From assembly GCA_963978545.1 (NCBI GenBank), contig OZ021726.1:34322959-34386958 (forward strand): a DNA stretch of 64,000 nt, written 5' to 3'. Origin of the DNA: Linyphia triangularis (taxonomy: Eukaryota; Arthropoda; Arachnida; Araneae; Linyphiidae). The notes under the pieces were generated by a model. That model worked only from the letters and a program-made list of their open reading frames with translations. It was not told the DNA's origin and searched no databases. This document shows positions 52,323 through 64,000 of this stretch, piece after piece. Position 1 is the first letter of the stretch; each line of letters starts with the position of its first letter. A program made the position numbers and the translations under genes.

Positions 52323-52396
52323 TTAGAAGACAGCAAAAGCGCGATTTATCCGATTATGCGACAAATCGAGTCGCGATATAACGAGGGGTTACTGTA
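52323..52396 (-). mobile_element. Tigger/pogo-like terminal fragment
   Basis: Read on the minus strand the sequence starts TACAGTAACCCCTCGTTATA and continues into TCGCGACTCGATTTGTCGC, resembling a Tigger/pogo element end next to a TA target. The partner end was not found, so it is a solo end or a truncated copy. Confidence 0.5.
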
Positions 52397-52522
52397 ATTT
52401 TTTTTCGTGCAGCTTATTGCAAAAAACTATTCGGGGCCCATATGAAATTTTTAAGAGCATCAATTACGCATTTATTTTAATACTAATTTTGTAATAAAAA
52501 TATTAAGTAATACGCATGAGGA

Positions 52523-53100
52523 CAAGGTCGGCAGTCCTCGGCTTCAGAGCCGCACGCGGTTCTTCTCGAAGATATTTGCGGCTCTTCAAGTCCTAAGTAA
52601 CTCAACCTAAGAATAAAATGGTAAAGCAATAAGTGATAATAAAAGTATACTTTGTTTGGGTAAACCCATTATAAAACGTGGACTAGTAACACAGTTACCC
52701 AACTTAAAATCAGTATCCCCTGATATTTTCTCAAGTCGAAATAAGGAACATTCAGAATGCCAATAAGAGTGCGCCAACCATGCAGTCCCAAACTCTCATA
52801 AGTTGCATCGAGCTTTTGTTGACTTCGTTTTTTTTTTGTCTTTGACTCCCGTAGATAACACCTTTCGTTGTAAACTTTTCGTAGTTGTGCGTAATATTAA
52901 AACGTATTTTGTCTTTGTTTATGATATAATGTATTGGGAAAACAAGTCTTCGACTTTTTCCAAAAGGAGGAGAAAAATTGACGGGAAAGTCGTGAATTTT
53001 AGGGCTGAATTTTATGCGTCATTCCAAAAAAATAGACTGCTTACTTGCCTCATCTGCCATGACTTTTATACCATAAAATTGGTATAAAAGTGTGTGCAGT
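52523..53100 (+). mobile_element. hAT (Charlie/ZBED-type) relic, 5' part
   Basis: Near 52523 the sequence CAAGGTCGGCAGTCCTCGGC is followed by AGAGCCGCACGCGGTTCTTC, resembling the GGTCGGCAAnCT...GAGCCGCATGCGGCTCTT start of Charlie-like hAT elements. About 400 bp downstream a frame encodes a ZBED-like segment. No matching right end was found, so the element is truncated or extends with decay beyond 53100. Confidence 0.5.
52929..53087 (+). pseudogene. hAT transposase N-terminal fragment (ZBED/GTF2I-repeat-type zinc finger)
   Basis: Within the frame 52803-53087, residues 55-85 contain R-R-R-K-I-D, then an F-x3-F spacing, then C-L-I-C at residues 82-85. This matches the N-terminal block of Charlie-type hAT transposases (K-R-K-I-D ... 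F ... C-L-I-C ... H), which also occurs in domesticated host proteins of the ZBED/GTF2IRD2 kind. The distal histidines of the finger are missing and the frame stops shortly after, so it is broken. The weak hAT-like 5' end at 52523 supports the call. No search was run. Confidence 0.5.
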
Positions 53101-53600
53101 TAAAAGTTCATATTGATTCTGCTTATTTTATTTTACGGCTATTTAAAATGTTTGTGATTTTGATTATTGAATGTTTGGATCACAACTTAGAAAAATGTGC
53201 CAGCCTCTGGTATAAAAGTATTAGTTCAATAGGTTGTATCTCAACATCCACATTTGTTATGAGATATACACTCACTGGCTCATGAATCAGAAACCATTGA
53301 ATATTTATTCAATCCATATGCTGGTATATGTAATCCATATCGTGGTATGCGTAATCAATAAGTTGGTATATAATGCTAGACATTTTTACTTCTCAGCAGA
53401 TTGAGGAAGACTTACTTCTCTTGACAGATCGTTAAAAAAATACTCAATTTGATGATCCGTTTAGATTTTGCAACTAATGGTAAAAAAACTCATTAATTTT
53501 ACCTGGTTTCGCAAAAACTATCATTTTGAATGTGTTTTAAGTTGTATCTAGAAACCATAATCCTTGTCAAGATGGATGCATAGTAGGTCAAACATTATTA

Positions 53601-53606
<6 letters not shown>
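53101..53606. other. Unassigned sequence with GGTATA(A) words
   Basis: Short direct echoes TTGGTATAAAAG / CTGGTATAAAAG and TTGGTATATAAT occur between 53080 and 53372. This may be the decayed interior of the hAT relic; no gene is supported. Confidence 0.4.

Positions 53607-53656
<50 letters not shown>
53607..53656. repeat. (TA)n microsatellite
   Basis: About 24 TA repeats after a short ATT run. Confidence 0.95.
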
Positions 53657-53659
<3 letters not shown>

Positions 53660-56600
53660 ATTAATGAAATCTCAGAGGATTGTACAACAACAACAAAAAC
53701 TTTACGCTACAATTCTCCAAAATGTTTAACCATTACCTTCTAGTATCACTCTAGAGATGTGTTTAAATTTTTTCATCAGCTGCATCACAGTGAATTTTTT
53801 ATTTTTTTATTTCAGTATAATTATTCTAAAACGATATGATAGACAATTTTTTTTAAAACTGTTTTCAACCCACATAATGACTAAGAGTTCTGCTTCCGAC
53901 TTTTAACATTATGCGTCATCAATGACGCAATATTTATAACCAACTTGGATCACTTTTAAGAGATTCAAATACTTGGTGCCAGCAATTTAAAATGGTCTGT
54001 ATCCTTCCTCATTGAAACTTAGAGAGCGGTGAATTACTAAATAACAATAATGCTCATTATTTTTAAAATTATGGGATATTTGGGATGGGAAAATGGGATT
54101 TATGGAATTTTGGGAAAATTATGGGATGTAGACAACTAATTAAAATACAGTTTCAGCCAATTTTGCCCCATCAGACCAGTACATCCATATTTTATTAGCA
54201 ATTCTCTACGTTCTATAAAAATATCCGAATGATGTTCATATTGGCAACTAAACTTGCGGTCGCCTCTTAACCCGCTGAGGAATAGGGGAAATTGTACAGT
54301 TGTTTTCCCAGCAATAATTTTTAAATTATATTTCTGATTCAACTACTTATATTTTTTAAATTAGTTTTTTATTTATTTTGTTTAAAATGGGTTTTAAACT
54401 ATCATCCTAAAAAACAAAAAAAATTTATTTTAAATTTATTTATAAATTTAAAAATGTTGTGTATTGCTGGAAAACTGGGGATCAAAGACGTACATATATG
54501 CCCATGATCCTCAGAGGGTCTTAATCCATTAGAGAGAGATAAAATACCAAACAAAATCTAGAATATCGTCTATGCTCGGACAAGATGTGGATCACATTAA
54601 TGTCCAATTTTCCGCATTAACTATCGCAATTTTTTTTTATAATAACTTAGAAGCAGAACCGATTTTGATCGCCTGCAATTTCGAATATTCTTCTCTTAGC
54701 ATTCGTGCATCGAGCAAAATGGCCAGATTTAGAGTCGGCATATGGCTTGGAAGTGTAATAATACCTTTCGGAGGGATTTTCTTTTTAAAGATTTAGCTGC
54801 GTAGGGGAAACGCGAGTCCTGGGACCATGTGTTACACATATGACAAATGTCTTGTGACATATCCCGCCCCAAAGACTTGCCATCTTTAACTCTTCCCTAC
54901 GTAATACATTTCCAGCTTCAAATACCTTTTGAGGCTTAGTGTTTCATTTTCGTTATTTTGGAGTCTGAATATTTAATAAACACTATTACGGTTGATTTGT
55001 TTTTGGAATGGCATACTCTGTGTTAATATGTTTCAGGAAAGCTGTGATAGTCTTTGAAACTAAACTAACCTCAACGTAATCTAGTTTTTATTTTGGAGAG
55101 AAGTGATTGCTGGAATTATTTCGTAATTCTTTTAAAAATAAATTTTTAGGGTTTAATTTTCATTTCTGTAAATCAACGGTTTAAGTTCACAAGGAATTTT
55201 AGTGCGAAACATTTAATGATCTATGTAGTGAAAGGTTGTTTAAGTGATTTGCTTCAGAAAATATGATATGGACAGAAAAATACTGTACACTATTTCCACT
55301 GCTGTTTATATATAGAGTTGCATTTGAGAGTGCAATTCTTTCAGTTTTAAATTTAATTTTAGGTTTGTCTAGATTTATTCAAATAAATAACAGACGTACC
55401 GAAGATTGGAATTTTTGAATTCTAGATTTAAAAGTCTGATTTAATGGGAAACTACATTGATTCTTTGAAAAATTAGAATTCATTTTTTTTAATTTTATTT
55501 TTACAATTGACTGCTTTCTGACCGATAAAGTAAAGACAATATGTGCATTGCGCATTATGTAGAGAGAAAGAACTCTTTTTAGTTTGATTTGAAATTTTTT
55601 TATGCTTTTGGGCATTTGACTGAATTAAAATAGTTTAGTAGTATTTTACAGTATTAGTAGTATTATAGTTATAGTTAGTATTTTTACATGAAATTAGAAT
55701 TGTTTTTACTTATCAATTAACAGCTACCTATAAATTAAAGTAATTGATGACTAATAAAACTATATAATGTATAGATGATACCTCATTGTTTAAGATTATA
55801 AATTTGGTGGTGGATATCTAATGTTTTAGTTTGACTCGTTACGTTAAAAGGAAAATACAAAATAAGAGTAGAAAATTTCCGGAATAAATTTCCTTTCTCT
55901 GAGAAAAATATTATTTTACTTAATATCATATGAAGTTGCCACATATAAAGTTCAACTTAAATATCCGACATCTTTCAATTTTAAGTTTTAAATTGACTCT
56001 TTAATCTCATTAATATATTCATCATGACCAGGAAAAATACCCAAAATTGAAATTCGTTGAATTAGTTTTGCTTATTGTATAAACATTGATTAAAAAAAAA
56101 ATTTAGAATAAAATTTATTAATTTTATACAAGTGAAAATTTAGACGAATACATTTAAATAGGTGATATCCTAATATGAAATATGATCTTGTTGAAAAACA
56201 TGCAATTTTTAGAGCTTTTCTAAGCCTAACCTAGATTTATGAAGTGAAAATGCAATCATGAAACAAAACTTTTCTTTTGAAATAAGCATTAATTAGGAGT
56301 TTTATTCAAACTTTTTCATCCAAATAAAGAACTTTAACTGATTTTATGATATATTTGTTTTTTAAATAAAAAAAATCTTCAATGTTATCTGACATGTGTT
56401 ATTTTCACCAGTTACTTAAAAATTATAAAAACGTTTTATATCTGTAATTAAATCAAAATGTCTGTTAAATGAAGATAAAATTCTTGTTGAAACTGAATGA
56501 TCAAATCAAAACCAACCGGTAACACATCGCTCTAATAAGGTTAATTCTAACAATCCTCACTAACACACCGTAAAGCGCCACCTGGTGTCTTACTGTTTCT

Positions 56601-58819
56601 CCATGTGTTATCTGTCGCATGCGATGCACGCGGCCTCGATTTTTTTTTTATATTCATCACTTTGTTCCGCGTATCATCTGCTAATAACGGATTTTTGAAT
56701 AGGGAGGGGGTGTCTGGCATAAGGCCCACCACCCCCACAAACGGGCCCCTACGCCCCCGTTTCGGTACACACAAACGCCATATGTCACACAGGGTGCAAG
56801 GGAGGAATAGTGGCAGATGTCAAGAAGGACAAATTACGTGTTTTATGGTATTGTGTGGGATAAATGGTATGAAACGGATCATTTTTATGCAGATGCTTAA
56901 TAGGTTTCACTAATTTGAGATGAAATACAGTTTCAATGTTTAATTTTTTTTTAATTACTAAAGTTGAATAAGCATAAGAAAGTGAGAAAGTAACTTTTTA
57001 AGATATTACTTTTTTTTTTAAATAATATTTTTTACTAAAGTTAGATTGCAAGTTGGATCAGTGCGTTAAACAGAAATAAATCGTGAAATGTTTTTTTTTT
57101 TTTTTTTTCTTTCTATTTTAATCTGTCTAGCCTTTAAAAAAATTGGTGGGAAGTTTTGGGGATATTTATTTGAAATTCAATGAAAATTGATTGGAATTCA
57201 TATGAATAAATATTTTATTAATGCTGTAATATATACTTGAATTATAACAAGAAATTTATATTAATATAATAATATTCATATAGAGTAATTTGTCCGGAAT
57301 CTAGTATATTTTTAAATTTAAAAAATCTCAATTTTGCATTTGTGCAAAGCCAATTTTGAAACTGATTTTAAACAATATTAATAAATGAAATGAAATTATG
57401 GTGATAAATGTTTTGTTACGTACTTGGGAAGATAAATATGCATTTGAACTATCAAAGAATTTTTTTCGCATCTCTATGTTAACAAACTAAATATTAAGTT
57501 GTTAAATTTTTTTTTAAAGTCATTAAGTATGTTATCGAAATCCCATATAGTGCTGTATAGTTTTAAATCCTTTATATTAACTTTGATTTTGTTTGTTTGA
57601 GGTGGATAAAATCTACGGAGCCTAGATTCAGGCGAAATCTTTACTTGTTGCCATCCCGCGAACTGAAATTTTACAGATAGTCTCCTTGTCGATGCATTCT
57701 GTCAAGTTTTGAGGGAAAAAAGTTAGTTAATGCACTGAACGTATGTTTATAGTGGCCAAACAGTATGATAATGTGATCTGAGCTCAAAATCACTTAAATA
57801 AATAGCACTTGCACATAAAAGTTAAAAAGTCATATAAATAATATAGAATAAAAACTTTGTTTTTATGGGTTAGACTTTTACGTAAGTCTAAAATATAAAT
57901 TACTAAATGGGGAAAAAAAATATAATATATTCCACACTATTTGACGACTTAATAGTTACAGTGACAGCGAGCAAATATTAAAATCATAAAAGGAAACGGC
58001 AATTTTCCCACCACTTAAAAAAAAGAACAGTTTTCAATCCCCTCCCCCATCTGCCCCTTTCCCCTCTTATTTCCTATACTCACAGGGGTCGATGTATGCG
58101 AAAAATCGAGGAAGTGGTGCAAATGAGGGAATAGGAGAGAGAGAGAGTGTGGGGATGGGAGGGGGATATCAAAAATCGTCTGCTACCGAAATCGTCTGCT
58201 ACTGAACGGCGAAAGGCACGTGGATGTGTGCAGCTGCGAGGATGGAGAGAAGAGAGAGGCGACAGATGATAACTACAGAAACGGGGACCCTTCCGTTATT
58301 TATCATTGCATTCCAACCCGATGGCAACACCCTCCCCCCTTCTCCCCGTTCGAATTTGGAAAGCAGCTGGTATTAGCGGCAGGCTGATTTAGTGGCAATT
58401 CATATGGGAATTCTAAAAATTAAAATTATTGCTTTTATAAAGTAAAATATGTATTTAATAATTTAAATCTTCTAAGATGTTGGCAGAAATTGCATTGCAT
58501 AAAGATAAATTTCCCAAGGCACTCATCAGAAAATAACCAACTAACATACATATACAAATAAAAAGATTTTAATTATTTGAAAAACTTTTTTTTAAACAAA
58601 ATTCCAATCAGCTAATTCGAAATAATTTCATTTTTAGTAACCAAATCCTAATCAACCAATTAAATATTTTCGAAGTTACCTGAAATTATAAATTTTCTAT
58701 TGACCACATTTCTCTACATTACTGAACTATTACTCTGAAATTACAATTCTTACAATAGAATATTTTAGTCTTCTATTGGTAAAAAAAATTAAAAAAAAAA
58801 TTACATTATTAATGTCTTT
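53657..58819. other. Unassigned AT-rich sequence
   Basis: The longest stretch without an identified element. It holds poly-T at 57091-57108, a CTCF-like motif at 56574, a GC-richer patch at 56520-56800 (frames there are unrecognised), and a GC-richer, purine-rich patch at 58020-58390 with a repeated ATCGTCTGCTAC(C/T)GAA word at 58176-58207. Confidence 0.5.
56573..56588 (-). promoter_or_regulatory. CTCF-like motif
   Basis: On the minus strand ACACCAGGTGGCGCTT matches the CTCF core CCASYAGRKGGCRSY at all but the first base. It is the best such match I saw in the window. Function is inference. Confidence 0.35.
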
Positions 58820-60870
58820 TCAGACCATTAAAATTTCCAGAAAAATGAAAACTCTGATACCTCCACCTTTATTACAACATTTTTGTCTTAATGCTTTTAA
58901 ACTATCAATAATCTAACTTCTATTCCTTACCTCCAAAGGGCTCTTGGTTTGGTTTTAATATTTAAGAAGAAGATCAGAAATATATCAAAGTGAACCATTT
59001 CTTTTCATTATTGAACAAATATTCTAAAGTCATAATTCCTGCGATTGATTGAACATTCTAATCTACTATTCTAATAAACTGGTTAACGTTATGATAAAAC
59101 TTCAAAACTAGTAAGACATTTTTTTGTAACCATCCCCACTTGATTGAATGACTATTTTGTAAGTTAAGAACTTTGAATAACATTGCCGACTATTTGAAAT
59201 AACTTCTCAATTGAGGTATAAAAACCTTTGCAGACATTTTAGAACTTCCAAGAAAATAAAATCTCTTCTTTTAAATCTTAATTCTTTCATTTAAAACTAT
59301 CAAAGCGTAGTTTAAAACATTAAAAGACTGTTGGTTTTAGTGATAAAGGACATCTCAAGATTAGAAAAGTTGTCAAAGAAATGTTTTCATACATCGCTGA
59401 TCTACTATTTTGAAGTCATTAAACTTGCTATCGAATACACTCGTTCACTGCAAGAAATGACTTCACAAATGAACTACATTTGCCAAACAATTAAGAACTT
59501 CCATGAAACTAAAAACTCACATTTCATAACTCCGTCATTTGTTTCTTTTAACTACCGAAAACATAATTCTAAACGCCAAATGGTTGTTTATTTTTGTGAT
59601 ATGGGAGAAGATTTGAAGAGTGGTTAAGAAACCATATCCAATCATTTTTATCTACCACTTTGAAATCATTAATCTTTCAATCGATTGTCCACTGTTAGAA
59701 ACGACATCTTAACTGAGTGCTAAAAAAATTCTTTTCAAACAATTAAGAACTTCCAGGTAAATGAAAATTCTACTTTCACAACTCCTTCATTATTTTCTTT
59801 TAACTATCAAAAATCTAATTCAAAACACCAAAATTGCTATTTCTTTTTTAGTGTTGGGGAGGAAAAAGAGTAATCATAGAACCATATTCAATCCTTTTTA
59901 TCTACCACTTTGAAGTGATTAAACTTGCAATTGAATATCATTGTCCACTACTGGAAACGACTGCTCAAACAACTTGCTGCAATCAAACGACTGCTTTTCA
60001 AACAATTAAGAATTTTCAGGTAACTGAAAACTTCACCTTAACAACTTCTTTCATTTCTTTTAACTATCAAAAATCTAATTCAAAACACTAAAAGACTGTT
60101 TGTTTTAGTGTTACGGGAGAAAGAAGAGTAGTCAGAGAACCATATCCAATAATTTTTTAATTAACATTTTGAAATGATTAATCTTGCTATCGAATATCCT
60201 CGTCCACTATTGGAAATGACTGTTCAACTGAGTGCTATAAACCTTCTTTTCAAACAATTAAGAATTTTCAGGTAACTGAAAACTCCACCTTCACAACTTC
60301 TTTCATTTCTTTTAACTATCAAAAATCTTATTCAAAACACTAAAAGACTGTTTGTTTTAGTGTTACGGGAGAAAGAAGAGTAGTCAGAGAAACATATCCA
60401 ATGATTTTTTAATTACCATTTTGAAAGGATTAATCTTGCTATCGAATATCCTCGTCGACTATTGGACATTATTGCTCAACTGAGTGCTAAAAACCTTCTT
60501 TTCAAACAATTAAAAATTTCCAGGTAACTGAAAACTCCACCTTCACGGCTTCTTTCATTTCTTTTAACTATCAAAAATCTTATTCAAACCACTAAAAGAC
60601 GGTTTGTTTTAGTGTTACGGGAGAAAGAAGAGTAGTCAGAGAACAATATCCAATGATTTTTTTATTACCATTTTGAAATGATTAATCTTTGTTATCGGAT
60701 ATCCTCGTCTACTATTGGAAACGACTGCTCAACTGAGTGCTAAAAACCTTTTCAGACCATTAAGAACTTCCAGGAAACTAAAAACTCCTCCTTCACAACA
60801 TCTTCATTCTTTTCTTTTAACCATCTATAATCTAATTCCCCACCCCAAAAAGGCTGTTGGTTTTAGTGAT
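58820..60870 (+). repeat. ~250-bp tandem array, about eight units
   Basis: The anchor CTAAAAGACTGTTTGTTTTAG or a variant recurs near 58934 (degenerate), 59321, 59570, 59830, 60089, 60341, 60593 and 60848. Periods are about 250-260 and exactly 252 in the centre. Units share CAAACAATTAAGAA(C/T)TT, CTGAAAACTCCACCTTCACA and TTTTAACTATCAAAAATCTA. The three units at 60000-60700 are almost identical and the outer ones are strongly diverged. Frames at 59331-59627 and 60715-60957 fall in repeat units and are not conserved between them, so they are not genes. Confidence 0.92.
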
Positions 60871-63800
60871 CAAGAAGGGAGGTTAGAAGGCTCTCCAAAT
60901 TGGCGCTTAATGCTGCAACTGAAGCAATCTCTGCGTGTAATGGGTATATGCAAATGAACCGGGTCGCCTGTTCTGTACCTTACCAGCTGTTGAGGTTCTG
61001 GCGGGAGGTATTTCAACAAGAACAGCGTAAACTTATTATGGAAATAAAATGCGAGGATTTTTGATTTTTTCTTCTTATTCATCTTGTTCTTGTTCATTCT
61101 TTAATATATATATCGGGGCATTGGGGAAATTTTGCAATTAGATCCATTTAGGTGGAGGGGGGATTGAATCGACCCTTGCCACCCCCTTTGGAATGTAAAT
61201 AAGGGAGTCTAAGACATGGTTTGAGATTTCTCGTGAGAATTGGTCTCGTGTGGTTAGAATTTCTTTTGGAGACTTTTTCGTTTCAAAAGTCTGTTTGGCC
61301 TGGAGCAGAAGGAAAATACGTTTTATTTTTAACCGAGGGAAAATTTTAATTAGAGAAGATTATTTCTGCTGATTTAGATTTGTTGTGGATTTAAGGGATG
61401 TTTGGATAGGCTTAGTTTTTGAATTTCTCTGGAGACTTTTAGATATCACTGGAAGATCTAAAGTGCCATTAGTTTTTAGTTTTATTTTCAATTCACTATT
61501 TTGAAATAAAACTGAAACATTTGAAATTAAATTCTATTTTTTTGTTGTTGTTATTTTTGGAAGCGTGGGTTTTGAAAGTGGCAATATTAGAGATATCGAC
61601 TGTTCGCTTTAATATTTTATAGCTTCCTGTATTATAAAGAAAGTAGATGTTTGTTTTTTTTAATTAATTTGAATTAGTGGCAATGTATTTGAAATGATTA
61701 GATGATCAGAAATATGAGATTTTCATCGCAGTATTGCAGTATTTTATGAATAACGATCATCAAAACGTGTCTTATATTCATTATACTGTAACCATTTATA
61801 CATTTGATGTTTTAGAATCAAATTTAAGTGTACTGTTATTTTATACTTCATAAGAGTTAAATCATGTAAATGCAAAAATTAAATAATTTAAATCTAACTA
61901 AATTAGTCTTGTAGTTACTTTACATAACTTTCACTAATTTTTAGTTCTTTAATATTTTCAAAACATATAAGGAAGAGAAATTTATTTATTTAAACTTAGC
62001 ACTCTTTTAACCAAAATGTTTGGATTAAATACTAATGAATACATAATAAATTATTAATTTTTTATAATAAAGTTTACGGATATACAAAAAAAAAAAAAAA
62101 AAAAGTACGTTTAATGTTTGACAACCAAAGGTGGTCCAAATAAAATTATCTCCTTTAGAAATGATACATTAAAATTGAAATATAATCGATTTTTAAGAGA
62201 ATGAAGTTGCTTTGATTAAAGTACCTCCTATTTTCTTGTACAACTAATGATTCTTTTGAGTAAAACGTTCATTAAGTGGTATCTGCAAATAAATCTTCCA
62301 TAAGCGAGTTTTCTTGAAGTATAATAAAACTATGCGAAGAAAACCGGTCGATAGTTTCTAAGCAAGAAATGCTGATGAAAATTTGGGCCTCTATTGTTTA
62401 CATGACCTGATAGTTTTAATTGCTGTACCTGCCTTCAATGCATTTACGAACTAAAGCAGGAACACAACTTTAATGATCTGCAGGAGACAGTTGCCTAGGG
62501 TAATATACAACAGCGAAAAAATCTGAAGATCGCCTCAAACCAAAAGACACGAATAAAGAACTAAATTTGTGGATAAAAAATTCCATCGCTGGTACAACTA
62601 CTTTAATCATCAGTAGAACAAAGAATCAAGCTGGTTCGGAATCCATTTTTTATCGTCCGCTTCTAATCCGCAAGAAACAAATTACGCAGCTTGCAGGGGC
62701 GAAGGGCTAAAATTGAAGGCTCGGTTATTGATTGGACAAAGAGCTTTAATGACTTAAGTAAATTAGGGGACTCCTTTGAGAAAGCAATCTGTCAATACCA
62801 GAAGCTTTTATTAAAAATGGTGGGAGGAAAATACCTCACCAGATGGCGCGCGCGTATCGAGCGGGAAAAACCGTTGTGTGAAAATGGCCGAGAGTTCGAT
62901 TAGGCTGCTACCAAGCCATTCTGCCTTTCGATATTTTATTTTATATTATATATATGGCATCAGCTGGCCGCGCATACAAAGTACAAGCTGTTCCAAAAGG
63001 CTTTTTCGTATCTTCTTTTTTGATGTGTTCGCTTTCGCGGACGCGTTATTTATAAAAGATTTGGGATTTTAATATCTTAGAAATGGAAAGCCAAGTTTTT
63101 TTTTTTGTCAATACAGGTGGACAAAGGCCTTTTTGCCTTAAATTTCCATTATTGTAATTATGGTTAGTGTGTGCCTTGTGTGTCTGCGATACACAACTAT
63201 CGAGTAATATTTAACATCAGAGTGAATGAAATCGGAACAGTTGGTATATCTGTATCGCAGAGTCGGATTTAAGAGGGGGGGGGAGGGGATATCGCATCCT
63301 CCTTATACTATTATTTTTTCCTGCGAGAATGTATTTTTTTAAAAATTCGTTACTATAGTATTCGTTTTAAAAATTCGTGTTACTCTAGTATTTTTAAAAT
63401 TCTGTAGAAGATTGGAAAATAGATAATTCTTACTAAGATACTCCTTCAGCAGTTCATAATGACCTTGAAGTCTGTCCGCGTGGGACGCAATATTTGTAGA
63501 GAGTTGTGGAGATAAAGGATAAATGACCCTTTTCCGGAGATCATTTAAGCTCTAAAACTAAAGGACATCGTAAGCTTGTTGCGAAATCCTTTCATGTCCT
63601 CTCAGTTGGAGTGGAGGTGGGAGGGAGGCTCCGTTTTGAAATAGAGTTAAAAATGTAGGTAGAAGTTGGACAAACCCAGTAATTGAAGCATCTCCAACAT
63701 TTGACGGATGGAATCTGTATTAGTTGATAAGATGGAAAATGTTGGACAAGCAAAATGTGTACAGTCTTATTTCAAGAATTTAACTTTCGAAACGTTCTCT

Positions 63801-64000
63801 GTGATAAACAAGAAACAAGTAAATTCACGATATTGAAGCACGTAAATATGGCAAAAAATACACTCGAATTATACATTGAAAGTCCGATATTTACCTTATA
63901 AGATATTTTAATTAAATTTCAATAATCATGCTCAAACTCTGATTTTAAACATTGTTATGCAAAGAACATGATGACGGTTGAAAGTGAACTTTATGAAGCC
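60871..64000. other. Unassigned sequence
   Basis: Poly-A at 62087-62104 and a G run at 63276-63284. A GC-richer patch at 60880-61000 contains the octamer ATGCAAAT (60948-60955). A patch at 62680-63050 holds a CTCF-like motif. Frames at 62691-62903 and 62878-63072 are unrecognised. No exon is supported. Confidence 0.5.
62836..62850 (+). promoter_or_regulatory. CTCF-like motif
   Basis: TCACCAGATGGCGCG fits the CTCF core closely, with first and last bases off consensus, in a GC-richer patch. AGATGGCGC is a form I associate with insect CTCF sites; this is inference. Confidence 0.3.

Noticed and set aside
56605..56913. 102-residue plus-strand frame and the overlapping 75-residue minus-strand frame
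   Set aside because: GC-richer patch but no recognised domain. Proline/arginine-rich residues reflect composition.
59331..59627. 98-residue frame
   Set aside because: It lies within ~250-bp tandem repeat units and the frame is not maintained in sister units.

Overview
The window looks like AT-rich (roughly 70% A+T by eye) nuclear DNA from an invertebrate animal, most likely an arthropod. The reasons are very long homopolymer and (TA)n tracts, tRNA-derived SINEs, Tc1/mariner, hAT and Helitron-like elements, and a decayed transposase of a type I associate with arthropod and other invertebrate genomes. I found no intact protein-coding gene, no convincing host exon, no bona fide tRNA or rRNA gene, and no prokaryotic feature such as an operon or CRISPR array. 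Nearly all open frames are short chance frames or translated simple repeats. The window reads as a large intergenic or intronic region dominated by mobile-element debris.

Layout, left to right. 2.3-3.7 kb: a mariner-like relic with matching ends and a decayed transposase on the minus strand. 4.2 kb: a SINE, followed by a 20-bp hairpin near 4.9 kb. 5.5 kb: a (TA)n tract. 8.1-11.1 kb: a 2.97-kb DNA transposon with ~325-bp terminal inverted repeats (TIRs) and a broken transposase gene; this is the richest locus. 11.5-12.3 kb: a diverged tandem duplication. 14.5 and 18.6 kb: two copies of one dispersed repeat. 21.2-22.1 kb: a hAT-type element with an 8-bp target duplication and a second hAT-like element nested in it. 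23.9-25.1 kb: a ~165-bp satellite. 26.9 and 28.5 kb: long (TA)n and (AAAT)n tracts. 29.6-30.8 kb: a minisatellite-like repeat and a TA-flanked MITE.

30.8-39 kb is mostly featureless, apart from a hairpin at 34.9 kb and a SINE at 37.8 kb. 39.1-40.1 kb: a fold-back element carrying a Tc1-like fragment in one arm. 42.8-43 kb: a SINE. 44.4-45.8 kb: a 202-bp tandem array split by a 757-bp hAT element. 46.2-47.7 kb: a ~100-bp tandem array split by two different elements. 48.6-51.3 kb: two Helitron-like elements joined head to tail. 52.3-53.1 kb: a Tigger/pogo-like end and a hAT relic with a ZBED-like zinc-finger fragment. 58.8-60.9 kb: a ~250-bp tandem array. The rest is unassigned AT-rich DNA with a few GC-richer islands that could be regulatory.

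The elements do not form a pathway. What they give is a relative chronology: tandem arrays came first and were later hit by transposons whose empty sites survive in neighbouring repeat units, so several insertions can be placed to the base.
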